Source of the DNA: Patella vulgata | Lineage: Eukaryota > Mollusca > Gastropoda > Patellidae | Length of the DNA: 64,000 nt | Reading direction: 5' to 3' | NCBI RefSeq assembly: GCF_932274485.2 | Contig: NC_065882.2 | Location: 80,874,767-80,938,766 of the forward strand | Shown: positions 1 through 12,563 of the stretch, one piece after another | Layout: each line of letters starts with the position of its first letter | Numbering within the stretch: the stretch's first letter is position 1 | The notes under the pieces: model-generated | Told to the model about the DNA's origin: nothing | The model's database searches: none | What the model saw: the letters and a program-made list of their open reading frames with translations, nothing else | Made by a program: the position numbers and the translations under genes

Positions 1-74
1 CTTAGGTGCCATTAAAAATAAAACACCAACAGTTGTCATTAAGGTGGGTTAATTTTAATTCTCGTTATAATAAG

Positions 75-345
75 TATAAAAGGAATTCCAGGCATGGTGC
101 ACATTTAGAAGTGAATGTTGATCATTATAATACAAGTGTCAATTTATGGTACGTCCATGTACGAGAAGGCCCTTGTCCTAGCTATAGTGCATGGTTTAGA
201 AGGGAATTCTGAATGTTACAATACAGGTGTTATTCTTTGGTACGTCCATATATGAGAAAGCCTTTATCCTGTAATGCATGTTTTAGGAGGGTATTCTGAA
301 AGTTATAATACAGGTGTCTTGTATGAGAAAACCTTTGTCCTTGGT
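75..345. repeat. Degenerate ~95-bp tandem repeat
   Basis: About three imperfect units that share tataatacaggtgt, ggtacgtccat and gagaaagcc. Lies in the intron before e1. Confidence 0.6.
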
Positions 346-371
346 TGCGCTGTGGAAAGATTTGAAAAGGA

Positions 372-690
372 ATGAAATGGGGTTTAAAGTCCTAATGTTC
401 TGCTTCGACTGGCCTAATGAAGGTGGGCATACACCATGCAGTGTGCTATGAGGGAAATTTTGCCCGGGCAGCGGCACTACAGCCTACTTTTATATTGAAT
501 TAACTGTCAAGAGATCTTTTACGTGCACGCCAATGCATAGACAGGACCTCAGTGTATGCATTGCATCCGAAGGACTAGACAGCTGTCCTTGTTGGGCCCT
601 ACATCCTGCACCACTGACAAGGGGAAACCACCCTGGAAGATCGCAATGAACATTCTCGGCCAAACCCGGATCGAACCTGGTAAAGATTTG
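372..690 (-). mobile_element. SINE-B, minus-strand copy
   Basis: Reverse complement of the SINE-B body, from the tail (aaatggggttt) to the tRNA-like head (gatcgaacc). It ends about 75 bp before e1. Confidence 0.8.
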
Positions 691-763
691 AGACTTCTCC
701 CATATGTCAGGAAACCCAGATGATGCCGACATCAATAAATAACTCAATCTATTATTATTTCAG

Positions 764-861
764 GGAACTGGAGGCGCAGCTGATATTTTAGCGCTTGCTT
801 TTCAACGGGCTCAGTCAACAGAAATCAGTGGTTATGATCGAGATAGGGAGCAAATTAGAAA
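764..861 (+). CDS. TRPM2-like exon e1 (start of MHR3)
   Basis: Begins after tttcag and ends at AAA|gtaggt. It encodes [14 protein letters not shown], matching the GTGR-AADV segment that follows MHR1/2 in TRPM channels. Ends in phase 2 and joins e2 through an Asn codon. Earlier exons must lie outside the window. Confidence 0.85.
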
Positions 862-3800
862 GTAGGTTGTCCCTTTATTGTAAAACATTAACCCTTTAAG
901 CGTGACGTTTTTAAAACGTTAACTACCCCCTGTTGTGTAATTAATTTGACGAAGTGACGAAGAACTATGTACAGTGTTCTAAGAATAGGTTGGGGAAAAT
1001 ACCTCCAAGACGTTCTATTACGCCCTACACACAGTGAGTGGCAGTTGTCCAGGACCTAATATAACGTCCTACACATGCTGCAATCGTGGGGGAATTCCCA
1101 AGGGATTCCCCCAAGTGACGAACTATGTTCTAAGAATAGGTTGGTGAAAATACCTCCAAGATGTTTTATTACGCCCTACACACAGTGAGTGGCAGTTGTC
1201 CAGAACGTTATATAACGACCTACGCACTTAATGGGTTAAATAAATACTAATTGTACTATAACCTTTTATTCCAAAGAATTTTCTCTCATTTGTATTAAAG
1301 ATGCATTATGTAATAGTTAAAGTAACTAAATCGCTGAAATTTGGGACCTAGAAATTGACACAAATGGTTCGCAATAATGTAATATGAATACATGTATATT
1401 TAAACTGATTTACATTCAATCGTTTCCATTTTTACTCTAATTTCAAATCGGTTATGTTCGTCGAAATACATGACCCTGCAGCTCCCACCTTACTTATGAC
1501 CCCTGCAGCACCTGTGTTTGCTCCCCGCCACTGCAGCACTGTTTCCTCTCCGCCACTGCTCTCCACCCGTCTTTGCTCTTGGTCCCTACAGCCTCCTGTC
1601 TTTGCTCTCTGGCCCTTCAGCTCCTGTTTTGCTCTCGGCTCTTGTCTTGCGTTCGGCCCCTGTAGCTGCTGCCTTGCTATTGGCTCTTGTCTTGCGTTCG
1701 GCCCCTGTAGCTGCTGCCTTGCTCTTGGCTCTTGTCTTGCGTTTGGTCCCTGTAGCTGCTGCCTTGCTCTTGGCTCTTGTCTTGCATTCGGCCCCTGTAG
1801 CTGCTGCCTTGCTCTTGGCTCTTGTCTTGCGTTCGGCCCCTGTAACTGCTGCCTTGCTCTTGGCTCTTGACTTGCGTTCGGCCCCTGTAGCTGCTGCCTT
1901 GCTCTCGGCCCCTGAATGATTTTATTCTGATTTTATTGAAATGTGATAAACATTGTATAAAATAATAATAAACTCCAAACAAGGCTAAAATTTTGAAATT
2001 CATTTTTATCAAGTGATCTTGAGGCTATTCAAATGTAAGTTAAATAGAGACACATAATATTCCTTTTTACTGTAATGAGAATGGTGGAGTTATTTTTTTT
2101 TTTTACTGTTCTTGGAATTATTTTTTTGTTTACTGTTATCAGAATGATGGAATATTTGTTTTTACTGTAATGAGAATGGTGGAATATATATTTTTTACTG
2201 TAATCGGAATGCTAGAATTCTTTTTTTGTTTACTTTTATTAGAATGGTGAAATATTTGTTTTGACTGTATTGAAATTGGTGGAATGTTTTTTTTTACTGT
2301 TATAAGAATTGTGGATTTTTTTCTTACTGCAATGAGATGATGGAATGTATATTTTTTTTTTATTGTAATGGGCTTTTTGGAATGTTTTTATTATGTAATG
2401 TTTTTTTTTTATATCTTTTCATACTGTTGTTGGGTTGTTTGAATATTCTTCATACTCTAATACGGATGTTTAAATGTGGTTACTTGAATGTTTTCAAAGT
2501 GTAATGTTGTTACTTGAATGTTTTCATAGTGTAATGGGGTTGGTTGGGTGTTTTCATAATGTAATGGGGTTGTTTGAATGTTTTCTTAGTGTAATGGGGT
2601 TGTTTGGGCATTTTCATAGTGTAATGATGCTGTTGAGAGTTTTCATACAGTAATGGGATTACTTGAATGTTTTCATACTGTAATGGAGTTGTTTGGGTGT
2701 TTTCATAGTGTGTTATGCTGTTGGGAGTTTTGTTAGTGTAATGGGGTTGTTTGGGCATTTTTATAGTGTAATGATGCTGTTGAGAGTTTTCATACAGTAA
2801 TGCGATTACTTGAATGTTTTCATAGTGTAATGGAGTTGTTTGGGTGTTTTCATAGTGTATTGATGCTGTTGGGAGTTGTCATAGTGTAATTGGGTTGTTT
2901 GAATGTTTTCATAGTGTAATAGGGTTGTTTTGGTGTTTTCATACTGTAATGCTGTTTTTGGGTGTTTTCATACTGTAATGGGGTTGTTTGGGTGTTTTCA
3001 TACTGTAATGGGGTTGTTTGGGTGTTTTCATAGTGTAATGATGCTGTTGGGAGTTTTCATACTGTAATGGGGTTATTTGAATGTTTTCATAGTGTAATGG
3101 GGTTATTTGAATGTTTTCATAGTGTAATGGGGTTGTTTGGGTGTTTTCATACTGTAATGGGGTTATTTGAATGTTTTCATAGTGTAATGGGGTTATTTGA
3201 ATGTTTTCATACTGTAATGGGGTTGTTTGGGTGTTTTCATACTGTAATGGGGTTATTTGAATGTTTTCATAGTGTAATGGGGTTATTTGAATGTTTTCAT
3301 ACTGTAATGGGGTTATTTGAATGTTTTCATAGTGTAATGGGGTTGTTTGGGTGTTTTCATACTGTAATGATGCTGCTGGGAGTTTTCATACTGTAATGGG
3401 ATTGTTTGGGAGTTTTCATAGTGTAATAGGGTTGTTTGGGTTGTTTGAATGTTTTCTTAGTGTAATGGGGTTGTTTGGGGATTTTCATAGTGTAATGATG
3501 CTGTTGAGAGTTTTCATACAGTAATGGGGTTATTTGAATGTTTTCATAGTGTAATGGGGTTGTTTGGGAGTTTTCATAGTGTAATGGGGTTGTTTGGGAG
3601 TTTTCATAGTGTAATGGGGTTGTTTGGGAGTTTTCATAGTGTAATGGGGTTGTTTGTGTATTTTCATAGTGTAATGATGCTGTTGGGAGTTTTCATACTG
3701 TAATGGGGTTATTTGAATGTTTTCATAGTGTAATGGGGTTGTTTGGGAGTTTTCATAGTGTAATGGGGTTGTTTGGGTGTTTTCATAGTGTAGTGATGCT

Positions 3801-6800
3801 GTTGGGAGTTTTCATACTGTAGTGGGGTTATTTGAATGTTTTCATACTGTAATGGGGTTGTTTGATTGTTTTCATAGTGTAATGGAGTTTCATACTCTAA
3901 CACGAATGTTTAAATGTTTTCATAACACAATACCTCTGCTTCAAATTGATAACTATGTCTAAGCTTGGTGTAGGTTTTTGTCTTGTGATCATTTTCTGCT
4001 AAGATTAAGCAGAGTGAAGGCATTTACTGCTGATTCGGAAAGCAATAACTCTGATTTTAATTGAGTGAAATTGATTAGTTTCATTACATCAGTACCTTGA
4101 CTATGTTTAATACTGAGTTTTTTCTTCACGGGTTAAAACATATGTGCAGGTAATTGATATCATCTATTTTTTGCTGGGATTGCGGCGGGGCATGTCAGTC
4201 TCACTGTTAACTGGTCTAGTGGAGTTGTTTGTTTCTTCTGTTATCGAACAATCCCCGGTTGTACGTGGCAAGGAGTAGGGTCGCCTGTCCAACCTCGTGG
4301 GTTTTCGCCTGTCCAACCTCGTGGGTTTTCTCCGGGTCCTCCGGTTTCCTCCCACTGCTAAAGACCCCTACGCGCAAGCGAATTATGTAAATAAAATTAA
4401 ACCTTATGTTAGTCCCGAAATGACCTAGTTTGTGTCGAGTGGACGTTAAACCCCATTTCTCTCTCTCGCTCTGTTAACTGGTCTAATGGAGTTGTTTGTT
4501 GTCCCCCGCCTTTCGAAGAAAGCAGGGGACTATTAAAATGGGTTCGTCCGTCTGTCTGTCTGTCCGTCCGTCTGTCTGTCCGTCACACTTTTTGGGACAC
4601 AATAACTCTCTTCCTAATTGAGCTAGAATGTTCAAACTTGGTGTATGTGTTTATTAGGTCAATGCCTTGATGGAGTTCGAAGATGAGCATTTTCCGCTTA
4701 GGGTAAGCAGAGATAAGCAATTTGATTGGTTGATGCTTTGGGACACGATAACTCTCTTCCTAATTGGGCTAGAATGTTCAAACTTGGTGTATGTGTTGAT
4801 TAGGTCAATGCCTTGATGGAGTTCGAAGATGAGCATTTTCCGGTTATGGTAAGCAGAGATAAGCAATTTGATTGGTTGATGCTTTGGGACACGATAACTT
4901 TTAATTGAGCTAGAATGTTCAAACTTGGTGTATGTGTTTATTAGGTCAATGCCTTGTCAAACTTGGTGTAGGTTTTTATTATGTCGATGCCTTGATGGAA
5001 TTCGAAGATGAGCATTTTCTGCTTAGGGTAAGCAGAGATAAGCAAGTTGATTGGTTGATGCTTTGGGACACGATAACTTTAGTTCTAATTAAGTGAGAGT
5101 GATGAAACTTGGTGTATAGTTTCATCACAGCAATACAACGACTAATTTCAATAATGAACATTTTCTCCTGAGGGTAAGCAGAGCAATAACCAATTGATTG
5201 GTCAAGACTTTGGAACATAATAACTCTGCTTTTAATTGTGGTAGAATGTTTAAACTTGATGTTGATGTTCGTTAGGTTGATTCTATCTGATAAAGAGTGA
5301 TGAAACTTAGTGTATAGTTGATAATCAGTTTGATTGCTCGATACTTTTGAAAAAGATAAACGTGCAATTAATTGATATGTGTCATCTATCTATTTCGGGA
5401 TTTCGGCGGGGGACATCAGCCTCGATGTTGGCTTGTTTCTTCTGTTATCGAACATTGCATGATATTTTATATATCTATTCATTGTCTTCGACATGTCCTA
5501 CATAATGGCAATCTGATTCAAATACAGATCTAAATTTCGTTCTGTTTTTTTTATATTTTCACTGGCCTCTACTACATGAAGATTTGATCAGTTGTAGTGG
5601 GAGGTCTCGTCAGGTATCATACAAGCAACTTTTGACCAGATGGCGTCGGACAGTTGATTAACCAATCAGCAATGATGTTTCTAGTGGAATACCTAAAGTT
5701 CCGTGCACCACACGCCAAGAACTCGCCGTAACAGACTGTTTCATTGGCTAATCCCTCACATCAAAAAAATTTTGAACTGTAAAAAACAAAACGAAATACG
5801 ATCTACGTTTTAATCAGATTAACACAATGGCTGCTATGTTAGAATTTGTAGATTATAAAATGACCTTTGTTTGAAGCATCTTGTATTGTGGGGATCACGT
5901 GGCTAAGTGGGTAAGACGCTAGCTCGCTAGCCTGGAGGTCGGGTGTTCGATCCCTGCATTGGCCGAGAAAGTTCATCCAGATTTTCCGGCGTGGTTCTCC
6001 CTTGTCAGTGATGCAGGACGGAGGGACTGACAAGGAAAGCTGTCTAGTCATTCGGATGGGACGAAAAACCGAGGTCCTGTGTACACATTGGCGTGCACAT
6101 AAAAGATCCCTTGGCAGTTGGAATTCGATATAAGAGTAGGCCGCAGTGCCGCTGTCCGGGCAAAATTTCCCTCATAGCACACTGTATGGCGTATGCCCGT
6201 CTTCATTAGCCCAAGTTAGGAGCAGAACAGTAGGACGTTAAACCCCATTTCATTTCATTTCATTTCATTTCATTTTGTATTGTTTCATTGTCAGATTAAA
6301 TATGTTAATGTATATTTATAATAACACATTACACAATTATACGCCTAACAAGTTACTTCAAAAGTTTATTTCTGGAGATTTGCTTGACAATGACGAGAGA
6401 ACCCTTGATGAAATGTCCCCAGAAATAAACTTGTGTGTTATTGTCATTCAGTTACTAAATGCCACTCAAACAATTTATATTTATGACATTCTATTAAAGA
6501 TACATTCCCACCAAAATATTTATAGGGTAGTTATTTCTAATAAAAGCATGGCATATTTGTTATGTGGAAAGAAGAGATGCACATTTTTACTAGAAAATTT
6601 TTAGATTCCCTGCCCCCCCCCCCCCCCCAACATTTGGTGCACACAGTGCAAACATGTCACAAACCTGCAGACTGTCTGCTTGGTATGTGTTAATTGAACG
6701 GCTAGTAATGAAATGAAATGGGGTATAATGTCCTACTGTTCTGCTCCAAACTGGGCTAATGAAGATGGGCATACGCCATGTGTACTATTAGGGAAATTTT

Positions 6801-8723
6801 GCCCGGACAGGGCCACTATGGCCTACTCTTATATTGAATTCCAACTGTCAAGGGATCTTTACGTGCACGAGAATGTGTACATGGGACCGTGGTTGAATGG
6901 CTAGTTGTTGTGAGAACACTGCATGCTTTAAGTAGAGTGCGACCCTCTATTTCCCTATATATGAGTTAAATAAATTGTTTCAATATTTTAGCACTGTGAT
7001 GGGGATCGATGCCAACTTGCAGGATGAATTATTTAAATTGATGGAACAAAATTACGGAAACACCATATCGAAATCAGAATACATGGAAATTATTAAAGAA
7101 ATTATTCAGAGTAAAGACTTACTGACTGTATTTGAATTGGATTCACGTAATTCTACAAATGATGTTGATATGGCCATCTTGAAAGCTTTATTGAAAGGTA
7201 AGGATTACCAGTCGAAATTCCTGGCTTGAAATATTCAAAATATCTGATCATCTATGCAAGTGACAAGAGTCTTACCCCATGCTTGTATGTGACAAGATGT
7301 ACGTTTGCTAGGTTAACGGCAATATTTAAAATGACTGGATCATCTGTGCAAGTGACAAGAGTTTGTTTCGATACTTGTATGTGACCTGATGTACGTTTGC
7401 TAGTCTAATGCCAATATTTAAAATCCCTGGATCATTGATGCAAATGATGAGAGTTTCGTCCCATGCTTCTGGTCGAACGTTGTGGGTTTTCTATGTTTGC
7501 CTTCCATTGATAAAGAAATGAAATGAAATGAGGTTTAACGTCCTACTGTTCTGCTCCGACTGGGCTAATGAAGACGGGCATACACCATACAGTGTGCTAT
7601 GAGGAAAATTTTGCCCGGGCAGCGGCACTATGGCCTACTCTTATATTGAATTCCAATTGCCAAGGGATCTTTTACATGTATGCCAATGTATACACGCGAC
7701 CTCAGTTTTTCGTCCCATTCGAACAACTAGACAGCTGTCCTTTTCAGGCCCTCCATCCTGCATCACTGACAAGGGGGAACCACGCCTGAAAATCTGGATG
7801 AACTTTCTCGGCCAATGCAGGGATCGAACACCCGACCTCCAGGCTAGCGAGCCAGTGCCTTACCCACTTAGCCACCGTGACCCCCGCTATTTGAGAGCTT
7901 AAAAACCCTATTTCCTACTAGACCGGAGGCTCAGTGCAGGGGGGGGGGGGGGGGCATCAAATGGGCACAAAACCAAACCCAACTTTTCAATAGTAAAATT
8001 TTTCACAAAATATGATGCTGAGTGGTAATCAGTCTGCCGTTGGGGCCTTTTCGTGATATTTGGGTCAGAGGTCAAATGAGGTCATTTGCACTGAAAGTGA
8101 ATGATACCCTAACGACGGACTTATTACCACTCGGCATCGTATTCTACGCAAAATTTTACTATTGAAAAGTTGGGTTTGGTTTTGTGCCCATTTGATGAGC
8201 CTCCAGACTATACCATGACCTCTTTTGACCAATCTTAAATCTTTGTCGTATTCTATTATGTAGATAATCGTAATGATGTTATGGACCAACTGGAACTAGC
8301 TTTAGTCTGGGATAAAATGGAAGTCGCTAAAAAAGAAATATTAGGTGACGACAATTTGGATAAAAAGGTAAAGTATAGTTAGATTTATTACAATTTTCTA
8401 TGAGAAAATAAACAATAATAGTATTTCACAGTCCTGTATGTATATCCCAAGTTTCAATTATTAAAGGGGGGTTGGATGGCTGAATGGTTAGAGTGCGCGC
8501 GTTGTATCATAAAGTCTGTCATTGAGTCGACTGGCGTGGTTTCAAATCCCCGGTTGTACGTGGCAAGGAGTAGGGTCGCCTGTCCAACCTCGTGGGTTTT
8601 CTCCGGGTCCTCCGGTTTCCTCCCACTGCTAAAGACCCCTATGCGCAAGCGACTTATTGAAATAAAATTAAACCATATGTTAGTCCCGAAATGACCTAGT
8701 TTGTGTCGAGTGGATGTTAAACC

Positions 8724-8759
<36 letters not shown>

Positions 8760-11014
8760 CTCTCTCTCTCTCACTCTCTCTCTCTCTCTTTCAATTATTA
8801 AAATGTTTATAAGAGAGAGAGAGAGAAATTGTTTTTTTGACTAAAATATGATTTAATTTTATTTCAATAATTCGCTTACACATAGAGTTCTTTAGCAGTG
8901 GGAGGAAACTGGGGGACCTGGAGAAAACCCATGAGGTTGGACAGGCGACCCTGCATGCAACGGTTGATTCCCCAGTTGTATGTGACAAGGAGTAGGGTTG
9001 CCGGCCCAACCTTGTAGGATTTCTTCTTGTCCTCCAGTTTCCTCCCACTGCAAAAACCCCCTGCATGCATGCAAAGGTTGATTCCCTAGTTGTACATGAC
9101 AAGGAGTAGGGTTGCTTTCCCAACCTTGTAGGATTTCTTATGTGCAAACAAACCATATGTTAGTCCCGACATGACCTAGATTGTTTCGACTGGACATTAA
9201 ACCCCATTTCTCTTTCATGTATCCCAAGTTTCATTTAGTCATTGAAACATTATATAAATTAATTTGATATGTTGTTTTGTTTTTTTTCCTTCAGAATTTA
9301 AGATTACCGGAGAAAATGTTGACCGCGATACAGAGAGATCGTGTTAGTTTCGTTGATCTGTTTATAGATCATGGTGTCAACTTGAAACAGTTTTTAACTC
9401 GGGATAGACTGCTTACCCTGTATGATACGGTGAGTTGAATATTGTCTGTCATTATTGGAGGCTGGGATAGTCGAGCAGTTGGGGTAATCTTGACTAAGGA
9501 GGTGGGGGTGGTCGAAACAATGAAATAGGTTTTATTGGAATATTCAAGCAGTTGGGGTAGTCTTGATTAAGAAGGCGGGGGTGGTCGTATGGTTTAACGA
9601 GTACGCTTTAGATCTGTCGATGAGTCAAGTGGCGTGGATTCGAGCCCACATTTGTACGTGACACAGAGTAGAATCACCTGTCCCACCATATGAACTGGTG
9701 CTACTCATTTTCGAAAGATATGTGAATTCAATTTCAAGCTGTTTACGTTAATTTGATAACCTAGCTAATATTATTAAACGCAACAATTTTTTTTTCTTCA
9801 GATTCCAGAAAATTGTATTTTACGTAACCTCCTTCGTCAAAAAGCCTCTCAAAAGGGACAGGTAAGATATATGTATTTCTGTACGGACATCGTTGATGTT
9901 TTTGTTTTGATTTTGTTACTTGTCTAAGAGTATTTTTTTAGTTTTGTTACTTGTCTAAGTCCATCTGGATTTTCCAGCATGGTACCCCCTTGTCAGTGGT
10001 GCAGGGAGCCTGACAAATGACAACATATAGTCATTCGGATGGCCCGAAAAATCAAGGTCCCATCTACACGTTGGCGTGCATTTAAAAGAACCCATGACAT
10101 TTTGTAAGAGTAGGCTGTAGTGCCGCTGTCCAGGCAAAATTTCCCTCATAGCACACTGTATGGCATATGCCGTCTTCATTAGCCCAGTCTGAGTAGAACA
10201 GTAGGATGTTAAACCCCATTTGATTTACTTGTCTAAGAGTATTTAGTTAATTGTGTTACTCGTCTCATAATATAGTGTTAATTGTGTTACTTGTCTCTTA
10301 ATATTATGTTAATTATGTTACTTGTCTTGTAATATTATGTTAATTGTGTTACTCGTCTTGTAACTCGTCTTGTAATGTTATGTTAATTATGTTACTCGTC
10401 TCATAATATTATGTTAATTGTGTTACTTGTCTCATAATATTATGTTAATTGTGTTACTTGTCTTGTAATATTATGTTAATTATGTTACTCGTCTTGTAAT
10501 ATTATGTTAATTATGTTACTTGTCTTGTAATATTATGTTAATTGTGTTACTTGTCTTGTAATATTATGTTAATTATGTTAATTATGTTACTTGTCTCTTA
10601 ATATTATGTTAATTTTGTACCTAAAAGGATTATTTCAATTGAGGTGTCTATATTGTTAGGTTCACGTCTGTTAAATAGCTTATTAAAAGCATTTTGTTAG
10701 ATAAATGACCATGTTGTGTTGAAGCCAATAATCGGGATGTTGATTGGTCGAATGCCTGTCATTGAGTGGGGGTTGAGTGGCTGAATGGTTAACCGGTGCA
10801 CGTTGGATCATAAGGTCTGTCATTGAGTCAAGTGGCATGGTGTCAGTCCACTGGTTGTACATGACAAGGAGTAGGGTCGCTTGTCTAACCTCATGGGTCC
10901 TTCAGTTTCCTCCTACTGCTAAAGACCCCTAAGCACAAGCAATTAATGGAATAAATTTAAACCATGTTAGTCCCCGAAATGATCTAGTTTGTGACAAGTA
11001 GACCTTAAACCCCA

Positions 11015-11057
<43 letters not shown>

Positions 11058-12518
11058 GAATTAAGTGGCCTTGTGTTAAGGCTCACACTGGTACATGACA
11101 AGAAGTAGTCGCCTGCCCAACCTCATTGGTTTTCTCCAGGTGTTCCGGTTTTCTCCCACAGCTAAAAATCCTCTAGTATAAAATTGAACCATATTTTAGT
11201 TCCAAGATGTCCTTTCACTGGGACCAGCAATCAATTGATATTATAATATGGTGTCTTTATTTTCAGAAATTGCAAACCATAACATTTCTACATGTAAATG
11301 GCCTTCTACAAGATCTGCTGGGAGATTATTTTGTACCATATTATAATAGACCGCCGTATCACCATGACAACAAGAGTGACGTGAGTGAGGCTGTAACCAG
11401 TGCATCAGATATACCACATGCAGTGGGTAAGTTGGTTGAAAATAACATGAGAATATACTGATGGATGTAGAGCTACAGACATGATTGGTTTTCACGCATG
11501 TATACACACTAGAGCTACTGCACTTCAGACATCGTTGGGTGTCTTCAAGCAGTATCCAGGTACCACTAACATCTAAAAATAATTGTATACATAAAAATAC
11601 AAAACAAAATAACCATATGTTAGTCTCAACCAGATGTTAGACACAAAATAACCATATGTTAGTCTCAACTATATGTTAGACACAAAGTAACCACATGTTA
11701 GTCTCAACTATATGTTAATCTCAAAATAACCACATGTTAGTCTCAAAATAACCAGTTGTTAAGCACAAAGTAACCACATGTTAGTCTCAACTATATGTTA
11801 GTCTCAAAATAACCATATGTTAGTCTCTGAATAATCCCAGACATAAACTATAATGGTATATTTTCAGGTTCAGGTGTTCAGAGGAAATTGGATCATCCCA
11901 TACAGGATTTATTTATCTGGAGTATTCTGATGAACAGACAGGAAATGGCCAAATTATTCTGGGTGGAATTAGATGTATGTAAACAAGTTTTTATTTTATT
12001 TTAATTCATTTAGAGGCATGCTATTTATTTTACCTGACATTTTATTTGAATTCCTCTACCTCGCACGTAATAATGTTATTAATCACAAATGAATTGTTAC
12101 CTGGTTTTAAATCAATAAAATCAATACAAAATACAGATCAGCGCCTGATAAAAATGATTTTACCTGACATTTTATTTTATTTCCTCTACAGACTGGAAAA
12201 TACTGATTCTAATCTTACCTGACATTTTATTATCCCCCTCCTTTCGAAGAAATCAGGGCACTATTAAAATGGGTCTGTCCATCCGTCCGTCACACTTTTT
12301 GAGACACATTTAAACTTGATGTAGGTGTTTATTAAGGGAATCCCTTGACTAAGTTTGACGACAAGCATTTGCTACTTATGCTAAGCAGATATACGCAATT
12401 TGATTGGTTGATGCTTTGATGTGAACATACACATCAAATAACCCTTTGTTGTCCCTTCCGAATGACTGGACAATGTCCTACACCTCAAGACAATAGGATA
12501 CCAGACTGTAAAATTATC

Positions 12519-12563
<45 letters not shown>

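Noticed and set aside
1454-2012. Long open frames on both strands (LALVLRSAP and [15 protein letters not shown] repeats)
   Set aside because: They follow from a 45-bp minisatellite whose period is a multiple of three; no start context, splice signals or homology.
2510-3903. Repeat proteins of [10 protein letters not shown] or [10 protein letters not shown] type
   Set aside because: Same cause: a 30-bp minisatellite read on either strand.
2465-3915. Possible CRISPR-like array
   Set aside because: Units are contiguous without unique spacers, and the genome is animal.
5888-5965. tRNA gene
   Set aside because: A and B boxes are present, but the segment is the head of a repeated SINE and does not fold into a full tRNA by eye.
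6275-6604. 109-codon open frame
   Set aside because: AT-rich, no motif, contains an inverted word pair, lies between two SINEs in intron 1.
8476-8694. Recurrent ~72-residue frame MAEWLxRxRCIIxSVIESTG seen at many places
   Set aside because: It is the translation of SINE-A; present on every full copy and not a gene family.
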